Shown here piece after piece: positions 46,306-53,961 of a stretch of 64,000 bases of DNA (positions are counted from its first letter, which is position 1; each line of letters opens with the position of its first letter). The position numbers were made by a program, and so were the translations under genes. The notes under the pieces were generated by a model, which ran no database searches, was not told where the DNA came from, and saw only the letters and a program-made list of their open reading frames with translations. Origin of the DNA: Turritopsis dohrnii (lineage: Eukaryota > Cnidaria > Hydrozoa > Anthoathecata > Oceaniidae); the NCBI GenBank assembly GCA_027922465.2, contig BQMF02000674.1:106355-170354 (forward strand), read 5' to 3'.

Positions 46306-47286
46306 ATGACTGAAACGTTGCGTGACATCTACTACAAACCAGAGAATCTGTGGAAAGGGAAGAAAGCCATTAAAGAGCTTCAGAAGGCTGCTGGAGTTAC
46401 TAGGAAACAAGTGTTGAAGTGGCTAACTCATCAAGCTTTATATCAGATACATCTACCAAGGCCTAAGCACATCGACTATCCTCACTTTTACGTGACCAAG
46501 GTGAACAAGATCCACCAGGCCGATCTTTTGTATCTTCCTCATGACAAAGTCTATCAGAATACGTACAAGTACGCTTTGAATGTGATCGATATTGCTTCAG
46601 GGTATAAAGCGAGTAGACCTCTGAGAACGAAGAAGGCGAGCGACGTTGCAGAGATGTTTGCTGACATTTACAAAAAGGGTCCACTAAAGTGGCCTGAGAA
46701 GCTCTATGTAGATAACGGATCAGAGTTCAAGTCGGAAACAGCCAAGGTCTTCCAGAAGCACGATGTCGAGGTGGTGAGAACTACAACAAAGCATAACCAC
46801 AGAAAGCAGGCCTTTGTGGAAAACTTCAACAAACTCCTCGCGGAGAAACTTTTCCCTATACAAGATGCGCAGGAGTTGGAAGATCCAGAGAAAAACAGTA
46901 CCACTTGGGTAAAACACTACCAGAAAAGTGTGAGTCAACTGAACAACAATGTTCTTGCCAGAACCGGGATGAAACCCTCAAAGGCGATTAAACTGGAGGA
47001 AGTTCCGTTAAAAGTTGGGTTTTACCCGAAGGAAGAAACTTTACCTGAAGCGGGATTATACCGCTATTTGCTAGCGCCGGGTGAGGAACATGACGGCATA
47101 AAACGACGCGCAACAGACAACAACTGGAGTCGGGAAACGTATCGGGTCGATAAGATATTGCAATACCAAGGTCAGCGTGTTTTGTACTACCTAGAAGATG
47201 GGCCGGAGAGATCTTTTGTACGTGAAGAACTTATGCTTATTCCTGAGGATACGGAAGTACCTCCAGAATACGTAAAAAAGTGGTAG
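46306..47286 (+). CDS. Polinton integrase (RVE family)
   Basis: 326 codons. An N-terminal helical DNA-binding region precedes a retroviral-type catalytic core with the DDE triad visible: D73 in HQADLLYL, D136 in YVDNGSEF and E172 in AFVENFN, with the D-x35-E spacing usual for RVE cores. The C-terminus has a chromodomain-like strand-rich segment (RVDKILQYQGQRVLYYLEDG). It catalyses insertion of the linear element and normally yields a 6-bp duplication. The frame is intact. ATG follows TGTAATAA. Confidence 0.92.
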   Translation: MTETLRDIYYKPENLWKGKKAIKELQKAAGVTRKQVLKWLTHQALYQIHLPRPKHIDYPHFYVTKVNKIHQADLLYLPHDKVYQNTYKYALNVIDIASGYKASRPLRTKKASDVAEMFADIYKKGPLKWPEKLYVDNGSEFKSETAKVFQKHDVEVVRTTTKHNHRKQAFVENFNKLLAEKLFPIQDAQELEDPEKNSTTWVKHYQKSVSQLNNNVLARTGMKPSKAIKLEEVPLKVGFYPKEETLPEAGLYRYLLAPGEEHDGIKRRATDNNWSRETYRVDKILQYQGQRVLYYLEDGPERSFVREELMLIPEDTEVPPEYVKKW

Positions 47287-47332
47287 TCTCATAAATATTT
47301 CAAAGTTGGAGTTTTTGTTGCATATAATAAAG

Positions 47333-47920
47333 ATGTTGCGTTTTGGACAAATCGAAGTTTCACGGAATGACTTTAACTCTAGTGCAGAACTTACCGACAT
47401 TTACACTATCGACATGTCAAAGATCACTATAGCAGAACCTATCGTAGCAAACAAGAACGACCTGAGGTACTACATCGGGTATGAGAAGGAAGCGAGTAAA
47501 ATTATTCCTCTCTTGATCAAGACCCCAAAGAATTGCCACTCTTCAGGGGTATCGAGGTATAACGAGACATCTGCCTGGAAGATGGGATTCAACGTGTTGG
47601 ATGATAAAGCTTGGTGTGATGCTTACAACGCGATTGCTGATCATGTGCAAGAGCTTCTCTTCAAGACCTTGACAGGTACTGTGATAAGTACTGCAGGCTG
47701 GATCAACCCAAAGCTCATCTCCTGGGATGGTAACATCAAAACAAAGTTTATAAACGATTCACCGCCGTTCAACAAATCCTGCAAGGCCACTGGTGTGTTG
47801 AAGATCGGAAGCGTGTACACACAGACCCATCACAACCACTACCTCCAAGTCCATCTGAAAGAGTGCAAGTACCATGAAACAGATATGCGTGAGAGCCTTC
47901 TCAGTGATGACGATGAGTAG
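47333..47920 (+). CDS. Conserved Polinton protein, possibly nucleic-acid binding
   Basis: 195 codons from the ATG at 47333, chosen because CATATAATAAAG lies directly before it; an upstream in-frame stretch lacks ATG. Middle region SKIIPLLIKTPKNCHSSGVS; end GSVYTQTHHNHYLQVHLKEC followed by an acidic tail. The layout (beta-rich core, acidic C-terminus) recalls single-stranded DNA-binding proteins of large DNA viruses, but I cannot confirm homology. A hairpin at 47924-47951 follows. Confidence 0.55.
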   Translation: MLRFGQIEVSRNDFNSSAELTDIYTIDMSKITIAEPIVANKNDLRYYIGYEKEASKIIPLLIKTPKNCHSSGVSRYNETSAWKMGFNVLDDKAWCDAYNAIADHVQELLFKTLTGTVISTAGWINPKLISWDGNIKTKFINDSPPFNKSCKATGVLKIGSVYTQTHHNHYLQVHLKECKYHETDMRESLLSDDDE

Positions 47921-47923
47921 AGA

Positions 47924-47951
47924 CTTCAAAGTTAATGTTGTAACTTTGAAG
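47924..47951. terminator. Hairpin between Polinton genes
   Basis: CTTCAAAGTTA, six-base loop, TAACTTTGAAG: an 11-bp perfect stem in the 34-bp gap between two same-strand genes. A 3'-end signal is possible by analogy with hairpins at gene ends in some giant viruses. Confidence 0.4.
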
Positions 47952-47954
47952 AAA

Positions 47955-48269
47955 ATGGCAACAGTGAAACAACTAAGGCTGAAAGCGAAAGAAGAAGGTC
48001 TTCGAGGCTATTCTACGATGAACCGAAATGAACTTACGAGGGTCTTGAGTGGTGAAATAAGGTACAAGCGGAACCAGCGCTCTATAGGAGTGCAGACAGA
48101 GTTCCCCGAGTGTCACGAATGTGCACTGAATAGACTTTTTTGTAATCTCTCGAAAAAAGCGTTTGTCAAAAGACAAATTTATACATCGCCAGCAGGTGAG
48201 GAGACTGATGTTGAAACCGGAGAGATCGTAGGCTATGAGGTTGACTGTACCAGGCATTACTTCAAGTAA
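47955..48269 (+). CDS. Small SAP-motif protein of the Polinton
   Basis: 104 codons. The N-terminus VKQLRLKAKEEGLRGYSTM is a SAP-like DNA-binding motif closely resembling the first 35 residues of this element's polymerase. A CHECALNRLFC cluster may bind zinc. The start is the ATG after the hairpin. The last codons (48261-48269) lie in the 54-bp repeat that flanks the innexin, and the 3' end overlaps the innexin 3' end by 8 bp on the opposite strand. Confidence 0.6.
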   Translation: MATVKQLRLKAKEEGLRGYSTMNRNELTRVLSGEIRYKRNQRSIGVQTEFPECHECALNRLFCNLSKKAFVKRQIYTSPAGEETDVETGEIVGYEVDCTRHYFK

Positions 48270-48314
48270 ATGTCTCCCACTTGACGTCCATACGTGTGCA
48301 AGTTGGAAGTTGTT
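48261..48314. repeat. Direct repeat flanking the innexin gene, 3' copy
   Basis: 54 bp nearly identical to 49387-49444; the other copy has an extra ACTT. Both begin TTCARGTAAATGTCTCCCAC and end AAGTTGGAAGTTGTT. This copy encodes the last innexin codons and the end of the SAP-motif gene. Confidence 0.85.
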
Positions 48315-49320
48315 CATCAGGGAAATTTGTCATCATCTGGTTGATTTCATAAAATTTTTGGATATCTTTTTCTCGAACAGCCTCATAAAGTTCCAATTGA
48401 TACATAGTGAAGCCTTTCCTATTGGAACGATGGTAGTTTTGGTACATTCGCCCTAGTGTTATTAGTACACCAATGCAAGAAACTATAGTTCCTAACACTG
48501 CAACCAACCACACTATAATGAAGCAGTAGCCATATATGACATGTGAAGATATCTCACATGATAAAGTTAGTGTATTGGTGTATATAACCGTGAGACTACC
48601 CTTATTTGCCTCAATCGTGCACATACCCATAGTAGGAAAGAGTACATTATTACCTTTCTTCGTTATATCTGGCACTCCTATGAGTTGTCTGCATGCCTGG
48701 AGAATCGACAGGTTCATGATGATGTACAAAATTTCCACTATAAATTGGGAAAAAATGTACACATTCTTCGTACAAGTCACAGTATCACAAAAGTACACAT
48801 TATAAATCGCTGCTGCAGAGGAAGATTCTACACAGCTCTTAAATTTTTCCAATCGCTCAAAGTTCCACTTGAACAGCATATATGGCAACTGTAATGCCAT
48901 TGAACATGCTAGAATGAAGAATGGAATCCATTGGTAAGATGTGATAATAGTCTTTTTCATGGGCACACATGATCCTCGCGACTTACATAGCACATGACTG
49001 CCATCTCGCTGCTGGAGAATTCCAGTCATATCGAGAGTATCAGGAATTCCGTACTCGTGAGATAGTTCATATTTTGTGAGCTCCTCATATATATATAGAC
49101 CCTTCATCCAGCAAGCATTTTGTATGAATTTGTTCCCTACATCCCAACCTAACATATTGCAATTCATGCCATCTTTGTACCAACACCATGCCGTTATGAG
49201 AGTTGTCAACATGATTATCTTTGAACCCAGCAGCCTGTTAAATCTGGATGTAACTGAATCATTTCTCTTCTTAGTAAAATCTATAGCGAGAACTTGCTTG
49301 AGCGGATCTATAATATTCAT
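48262..49320 (-). CDS. Innexin (gap-junction/hemichannel protein) carried by the Polinton
   Basis: 352 residues from the ATG at 49320, where the N-terminus aligns with the innexin start (MNIIDPLKQVLAIDF). TM1 is near residues 32-50. Extracellular loop 1 has cysteines in DGMNCNMLG and QNACWMKG. The family hallmark is present at TM2 as YQWIPFFILACSMALQLPY, then an intracellular loop and TM3. Loop 2 reads FPTMGMCTIE...LTLSCEI, and TM4 is IYGYCFIIVWLVAVLG. Two cysteines per loop and four TMs are the innexin architecture. Innexins form gap junctions and hemichannels in the plasma membrane. The frame also opens 69 codons upstream through the flanking repeat, but that part has no innexin character. 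Single exon, unlike most host innexins, and uninterrupted. Confidence 0.88.
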   Translation of the reverse strand: MNIIDPLKQVLAIDFTKKRNDSVTSRFNRLLGSKIIMLTTLITAWCWYKDGMNCNMLGWDVGNKFIQNACWMKGLYIYEELTKYELSHEYGIPDTLDMTGILQQRDGSHVLCKSRGSCVPMKKTIITSYQWIPFFILACSMALQLPYMLFKWNFERLEKFKSCVESSSAAAIYNVYFCDTVTCTKNVYIFSQFIVEILYIIMNLSILQACRQLIGVPDITKKGNNVLFPTMGMCTIEANKGSLTVIYTNTLTLSCEISSHVIYGYCFIIVWLVAVLGTIVSCIGVLITLGRMYQNYHRSNRKGFTMYQLELYEAVREKDIQKFYEINQMMTNFPDEQLPTCTRMDVKWETFT

Positions 49321-49386
49321 TTTATCTCTTTTCAAATCCAATATTTGACTCCTTAAAGTATTCAACGAAATGTCAAAGCCTAGAGC

Positions 49387-49444
49387 TTCAGGTAAATGTC
49401 TCCCACTTACTTGACGTCCATACGTGTGCAAGTTGGAAGTTGTT
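49387..49444. repeat. Direct repeat flanking the innexin gene, 5' copy
   Basis: 58 bp in the divergent gap between innexin (minus) and BRO (plus); pairs with 48261-48314. Confidence 0.85.
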
Positions 49445-49456
49445 TCTATAAGAAAG

Positions 49457-50227
49457 ATGAACTTGTCTTTGTTTTCTGGATTATCAACCATTGAAGTACT
49501 TTTTGATGGACAAAACCAACCATTCATTCACAGAGCACAATTTGGTAAGTTCTTAGGGTTGAAGCACATAGTTACATCTGTTCCAGACACTATGAAGCGT
49601 GAGCAACTCACTAGAGTAGAACTTGAAAAGGGTGTCCATCTGATGGACCCCCTTGGGAGGTCGCGAAACCCCCACGATGTGTTCCTTTCCTTAGAGCTTG
49701 CTCTCTACATCGTAATGCGTAGTGAAAAACCTACTGCAGCTTTAGCCCGAAACTGGTTGCTTAAAGAGATTATCCCGAGAGGTTTTAACAAGATTATCCA
49801 AGAAAAGCAAAATTCCATTGAGGAAGCTGAAGCAGCTCTTGCTTTACTCAACGATGACCTTGTAGAGCGTTATCAAATGATCGATAAACTCCTGCAAAGA
49901 CATGTTCCTCACGCAGAAGACCTGCGCAAGGATAATGTTCTTCTGATTGTACGCAAACACTCTACATCTGAAGATGATGAACATTACAACCTGCCTTACT
50001 ACATCGCACGGATACAGAGACGTACAATCACAAGTAAGAGACGATGGTTACTCAACCAGTTTCCGAGCAGTGAGGAGATCGTTGTCATCGATAATCCTAA
50101 CGGTATACACGCGTTTAATAGATTCGAAGAGGACGGGCATGTGGAACGTTTCCAGTGTCATTTCAGATTGATCGACTTAACTCGTGATGATCTATATGAC
50201 TTGGGTGTCCCTGCCCTTGAAGATTGA
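49457..50227 (+). CDS. BRO-type DNA-binding protein with DUF3627-like C-terminus
   Basis: 256 codons from the ATG at 49457, preceded by CTATAAGAAAG. The N-terminus (IEVLFDGQNQPFIHRAQFGK, then FLGLKHI) matches the BRO-N pattern of strand-turn-strand followed by helix. The C-terminal region has YYIARIQRRTITSKRRWLL, then FPSSEEIVVIDNPNGIHAFN, like the C-terminal domain that accompanies BRO/KilA-N in iridovirus and baculovirus proteins. BRO proteins are nuclear DNA-binding regulators common in large DNA viruses. Convergent with the next minus-strand gene, with two hairpins between. Confidence 0.65.
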   Translation: MNLSLFSGLSTIEVLFDGQNQPFIHRAQFGKFLGLKHIVTSVPDTMKREQLTRVELEKGVHLMDPLGRSRNPHDVFLSLELALYIVMRSEKPTAALARNWLLKEIIPRGFNKIIQEKQNSIEEAEAALALLNDDLVERYQMIDKLLQRHVPHAEDLRKDNVLLIVRKHSTSEDDEHYNLPYYIARIQRRTITSKRRWLLNQFPSSEEIVVIDNPNGIHAFNRFEEDGHVERFQCHFRLIDLTRDDLYDLGVPALED

Positions 50228-50230
50228 AGA

Positions 50231-50253
50231 GGGGTCCCAACCGTTGGGACCCC
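50231..50253. terminator. Hairpin 1 between convergent Polinton genes
   Basis: GGGGTCCCAA, loop CCG, TTGGGACCCC: a perfect 10-bp stem beginning 3 bp after the BRO stop codon. Confidence 0.5.
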
Positions 50254-50266
50254 TTGGCAGATGTCG

Positions 50267-50292
50267 TTTTGTAGCTTTACCAAGCTACAAAA
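50267..50292. terminator. Hairpin 2 between convergent Polinton genes
   Basis: TTTTGTAGCTT, loop TACC, AAGCTACAAAA: a perfect 11-bp stem, 24 bp past the stop of the minus-strand gene. Paired with hairpin 1 it could mark both 3' ends. Confidence 0.5.
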
Positions 50293-50316
50293 CATAAGGA
50301 GGAGGTGCCTCATACA

Positions 50317-50970
50317 TCATATAGCAGGTGCACTCGGGGTATCTGAACTGCTCACGAGCTTTTTTGCGATTTCTTCGCGACCTTCTTTCCTTCCACGTTC
50401 CAAAAGCTCTTGCTTCTGATGTTCGTAAAGTTGTTTGATCACCTTCCTTGATTGTTTTCGCAGATCTTGCTTCATACTTGTGTAGCGCTCTTTCTCCGCC
50501 ATAATTCGAGTAAACTCAGGATGATCGATGGTACCGTCTTCGTAGACTTTTGATATTAGCACACGCAGACTGTCTAGAACGGTCTGCGCAGCGAATGCGA
50601 TATCATGGTTTTTCTGTCTTTTTACATCTAAAATAGAGGCATATTTTTGAATACCGCTCATTATTAGACCCACCACGAGAGCTGTCACACACAGCCCGAT
50701 GCTCACCGAAGTATCCATTTCTGATACCAAGCATGCAATCTCACCACCAGAGAGTACAACATTCACCGCGATCAGAAAGTAACATGCATATTTCGCAACT
50801 GCTGAGTAGTGTGAAAATTTGCGCTCTAAAGATGTTCGACTTTCTAATTCCCGAGATAGGTATGCTTCCGTCTCCTTCACCGCTTGAATTCTATAGTTTT
50901 TTGCGTATCCATTCTCTGGGTCTGGTAAAACAGGATATAGCTTCTCCGTAGTCACGTCGTACATTGCCAT
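50317..50970 (-). CDS. Polinton two-TM membrane protein, unknown function
   Basis: 217 codons from the ATG at 50970, placed 4 bp after the stop of the upstream gene; a longer frame overlapping that gene is less likely. Two transmembrane helices (YACYFLIAVNVVLSGGEIAC and SIGLCVTALVVGLIMSG) are followed by a long basic helical region (KQSRKVIKQLYEHQKQELLE). No family recognised. Probably cotranscribed with the minor capsid gene. Confidence 0.65.
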   Translation of the reverse strand: MAMYDVTTEKLYPVLPDPENGYAKNYRIQAVKETEAYLSRELESRTSLERKFSHYSAVAKYACYFLIAVNVVLSGGEIACLVSEMDTSVSIGLCVTALVVGLIMSGIQKYASILDVKRQKNHDIAFAAQTVLDSLRVLISKVYEDGTIDHPEFTRIMAEKERYTSMKQDLRKQSRKVIKQLYEHQKQELLERGRKEGREEIAKKLVSSSDTPSAPAI

Positions 50971-50974
50971 CTGT

Positions 50975-51640
50975 TTATTTGAAGACGACGAGCATATTGA
51001 TAGCTTGTAAATCAACTTTCCTGCCTTGATCGTCGGTGACGTAAAAATTCAACGTTCGCGTTGAGGACCTCAATTTGTTGGTGAACATAGGACGTTCATA
51101 GTGATACGACATGATGTCGCCATACTCGTATTCTGGCTTCTGAAGTCTAAAAATGTGTACGATTTTCGTAATTGCACCGTTTAACAGAATATAGCTGTTT
51201 TCGAATTCCTCACAGTACAGCCGTATAGACTTGAACGTACAGAAGTTTGGCACCGATCTATATTCACCTTGAGTATACTTCTTATCTAATCCTAAAAGTT
51301 CCCCTAAGTTTTCACTTATTGAGACGTAATACCCTTTTTGTACTGATAAGTGAAGCTTACCATCCTCTCTTGGATCGAGATTTGCGCATCCAAGTGATCT
51401 TGCATTTATTCTTGAACGAATACTCTTTGACGTATATAATCCAGGTGGAAAGTCTATATGCAGGGGGAACCTTGAATCGACGGGGTCTTTTTTTGATACT
51501 TGATCAATGGTAAATCTAGCGTGTTGAACTAGGTTGAGCCACCCCACGTATAACACTGCTTCTTTTATCGCAATCTCCGTGCCTTCTTTTAACTCTGTTG
51601 GTAACTTGGTTTCTCCAAGATGGGTGACATTTACATACAT
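50975..51640 (-). CDS. Probable Polinton minor capsid (penton-like) protein
   Basis: 221 codons. Beta-rich with LPTELKEGTEIAIKEAVLYV near the N-terminus, FPPGLYTSKSIRSRIN, SENLGELLGLDKKYT and a C-terminal TLNFYVTDDQGRKVDLQ. This order resembles the single jelly-roll minor capsid protein found beside the major capsid gene in animal Polintons. The assignment rests on pattern memory, not alignment. The start codon faces a 14-bp box shared with the divergent gene at 51655. Confidence 0.55.
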   Translation of the reverse strand: MYVNVTHLGETKLPTELKEGTEIAIKEAVLYVGWLNLVQHARFTIDQVSKKDPVDSRFPLHIDFPPGLYTSKSIRSRINARSLGCANLDPREDGKLHLSVQKGYYVSISENLGELLGLDKKYTQGEYRSVPNFCTFKSIRLYCEEFENSYILLNGAITKIVHIFRLQKPEYEYGDIMSYHYERPMFTNKLRSSTRTLNFYVTDDQGRKVDLQAINMLVVFK

Positions 51641-51654
51641 TTATTATAAGAGAA
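51641..51654. promoter_or_regulatory. Bidirectional start box 1 (minor capsid / 332-aa gene)
   Basis: TTATTATAAGAGAA is the entire gap between the two divergent ATGs. The same 14 bp separates the MCP from its divergent partner at 53946-53961. On the capsid side it reads TATAATAA directly before the ATG. Confidence 0.55.
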
Positions 51655-52653
51655 ATGAACTACGACAAGGTGCGGTATATACCAAAATTCGGGCAACCCA
51701 GTACACTCTTAGCTGCTAAGGAACTCTGGGAGCAAAGGATCGTTGTGGATCAACAAGGGAGCTTTTTCATCGCTAAGTTTCGCGATATTTTCTCATTTCC
51801 GTTTGTACCCATGAAAAATGACATATGGCTCGATATCGACATGTACCCAGGACAGTTATCTTTTGCTACCTGGTTAGCTACGACTGGTTGCGGCATATCA
51901 ACGCAACATCTACACCATAAGAACCCTATGATTGCGAGCATCTACCGCTTTCACGTCTATTTTCAGATACGTCTGATCTTGAAGCAACTTGAAATTCCTC
52001 TACCAAGTGAACTAAGCTTCAACCCGCGAGATAACAAATACAATTCAAGTGCGTTCAAGACGCTCTCTGCAGAGTTTGACATACCAGCTGACAAGTTCTT
52101 CTGGCGATACCCTGCTCGCATGCGGAGAATTGGCAAGAGTTGGGAATTCTACGTTCAAAATGATGTTAATGGGTTAAGTAGAGCTGGTATACAACGCTTG
52201 TCGCAGAGTACGCGGATGTACGCACGAATGCTTTTAGAAAGTCAGGCGAGTGCACGTTCCGTTATAGCGGGTGACACTGGACGTGCCTTGGATGCTCAAA
52301 AGATCTTCATGACCGCAGTAGAGCAAGCGATCCGGAAAGACACCTCTTTAGCGGAAGAGATTGGTAAGTTCCAGAAAGCCTTAAGTTACGCTAGATCGGA
52401 ACCTGATTTTGGCGTTGCCCTCGGTACATACCTAATACCCAGCGATTTAAAGCTTGGGAATCTCGACAACATCTCTGATTTTTCGACAAAGCTTACCGTT
52501 GCGACTCACATCGGTAAACTACCACCACCACCTAAACAACACTCTTTGGGAGGATTTCAGGGTCGCAGAATGGCTTCCTCCGATCCTCCAACATCTTCCG
52601 TTAAGCGAGCTCAAACGTCTCCGTTAAGCAAGTTCCAACGTCTTCCGCGCTAA
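51655..52653 (+). CDS. Conserved Polinton protein, unknown function
   Basis: 332 codons. Recognisable blocks: ATTGCGISTQHL, SIYRFHVYFQIRLILKQLEI, DKFFWRYPARM, and a helical C-terminal half ending in a basic, serine/proline-rich tail (PLSKFQRLPR). I have a sense of this protein from other cnidarian Polintons but know no function. Location between capsid genes suggests a structural or packaging role. Confidence 0.6.
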   Translation: MNYDKVRYIPKFGQPSTLLAAKELWEQRIVVDQQGSFFIAKFRDIFSFPFVPMKNDIWLDIDMYPGQLSFATWLATTGCGISTQHLHHKNPMIASIYRFHVYFQIRLILKQLEIPLPSELSFNPRDNKYNSSAFKTLSAEFDIPADKFFWRYPARMRRIGKSWEFYVQNDVNGLSRAGIQRLSQSTRMYARMLLESQASARSVIAGDTGRALDAQKIFMTAVEQAIRKDTSLAEEIGKFQKALSYARSEPDFGVALGTYLIPSDLKLGNLDNISDFSTKLTVATHIGKLPPPPKQHSLGGFQGRRMASSDPPTSSVKRAQTSPLSKFQRLPR

Positions 52654-52699
52654 GCAGCATGAAGAAGAAAAGCAAGCTCTCATGTGGGTAGGTGTCGGT

Positions 52700-53945
52700 T
52701 TAATTGCGGTTCTTTTGTATTTCAAACCATAGCCAGTTGCCTATCAGACCAACCCCCAAAACTACGACTAGCCATGCGTTGCTTGCTAGAGCTATGACAC
52801 CTTTCTTCAGAAAGTTTAAGAGCCAGCTTACAACACTTCCAATGATCCCCGGCAATGCAGCTCCAAGTTTGCTTGCAAGTTTTCCGAGAAGGCGTCCAAG
52901 TGCTTCGAGCTGCTTCTTCACCCATTGCTGCACACCAGCTCTTCCAGAAGCAGCAGGAGGACTTCCTGGAGGAGCACCACCACCACCTGTGAGAGAGGTT
53001 GCTATCGTTGATATTACCAGCGAAAACGCTGTTAAGATTGAAACGATTGTGATGCCTTGCTCTCGAAAGAGGATGCGAAGTTTCTCCCCTAGTGTTCTAT
53101 CCTTGTCGAGGACTTTGAATACCGTCTCTTTGATGCGCGACCACTGGCTAGACAACTCCTTGCGGTTACCACTGAGCACCTCTAGTCGAGATGTACGCTC
53201 CGCTTTCAAATTGGAGAGTCGTCGCTTAATCTCTTCTTGTATTTCAGGATCTTGTTTCACCTAGTTTACGTTCTTCTTTTGCTATTTGACTATCGAGTTC
53301 GCCTAATTTTGCTAAGTTGTTCTCCAGCTCCCCACGTATTCGTTTTAGTGCATCGTCTAAGCCTCTAAGTTCACGCAAATTAAATTCAATCCCTTGCTCG
53401 CGTAAGATCTCCCCACCTCCTCCACCTCTAACGTTTTTTGGGTGCCTTGATTGACCATTTCACCCAACACCTCCCCACATTGAGATTTTGTCGAGGACTT
53501 GACTGTTATCCAAGCTATTCATTTCACGATCCGTCGGTACGGTGTTTTCTAGATTCTTTAAACTATTCATCCACTGAGTTGCTGAGCTATTACCATCCTC
53601 AGGTACCTCAAAACCTATATCACGAAGACCTACCTTCCCTAAAATACGCGCTATTTCACCTTCTGATCTGAGTCGCCCATCCCGAGTTGTTAATGCTTCA
53701 GGCTTTCCTTTAAAGTATAAATCGCGGTCTTTCACTATAAAGAGATCCGTATGTAAATTCACAGGTTTTTGACCTGTCCGTTCAGACAGTTTTTCATATA
53801 GACCTTTCACTTGATCCTGGAGCACTTGTGTCTTGAGCTGCTCAGTACTTAGACCAGTTGGACTGAATGGGGTCTCACTTATTGGTGGTGGCTGCTCGTC
53901 AACAGCATCTTCATCTCCCAAATAATCCATTTCGATATTATCCAT
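52700..53945 (-). pseudogene. Broken Polinton gene: coiled-coil plus Gly/Pro hinge plus amphipathic membrane tail
   Basis: The ATG at 53945 abuts bidirectional box 2. The frame stops at an in-frame TGA (53460-53462), yet the same frame continues open to 53244 with coiled-coil sequence (LREQGIEFNLRELRGLDDAL). From about 53260 a second frame without any ATG carries LFREQGITIVSILTAFSLVI, a GGGGAPPGSPP hinge, and amphipathic helices (WVKKQLEALGRLLGKLASKL) with a final TM. In cnidarian Polintons these pieces form one protein, so this copy has one nonsense change and one frameshift. Function unknown; the tail could be membrane active. Confidence 0.65.
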
Positions 53946-53961
53946 TTCTCTTATAATAAAC
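53946..53961. promoter_or_regulatory. Bidirectional start box 2 (MCP / broken coiled-coil gene)
   Basis: TTCTCTTATAATAAAC fills the gap between divergent ATGs; its complement contains the same TTATTATAAGAGAA as box 1. TATAATAA faces the MCP. Confidence 0.55.

Noticed and set aside
49321..49527. Extended innexin N-terminus from an upstream ATG
   Set aside because: The extra 69 residues translate the flanking repeat and overlap the BRO gene; the innexin consensus begins at the ATG at 49320.
52704..53264. A plus-strand open frame of 186 codons opposite the membrane-tail gene
   Set aside because: Exact antisense shadow of the minus-strand frame, with no domain and the wrong start context.
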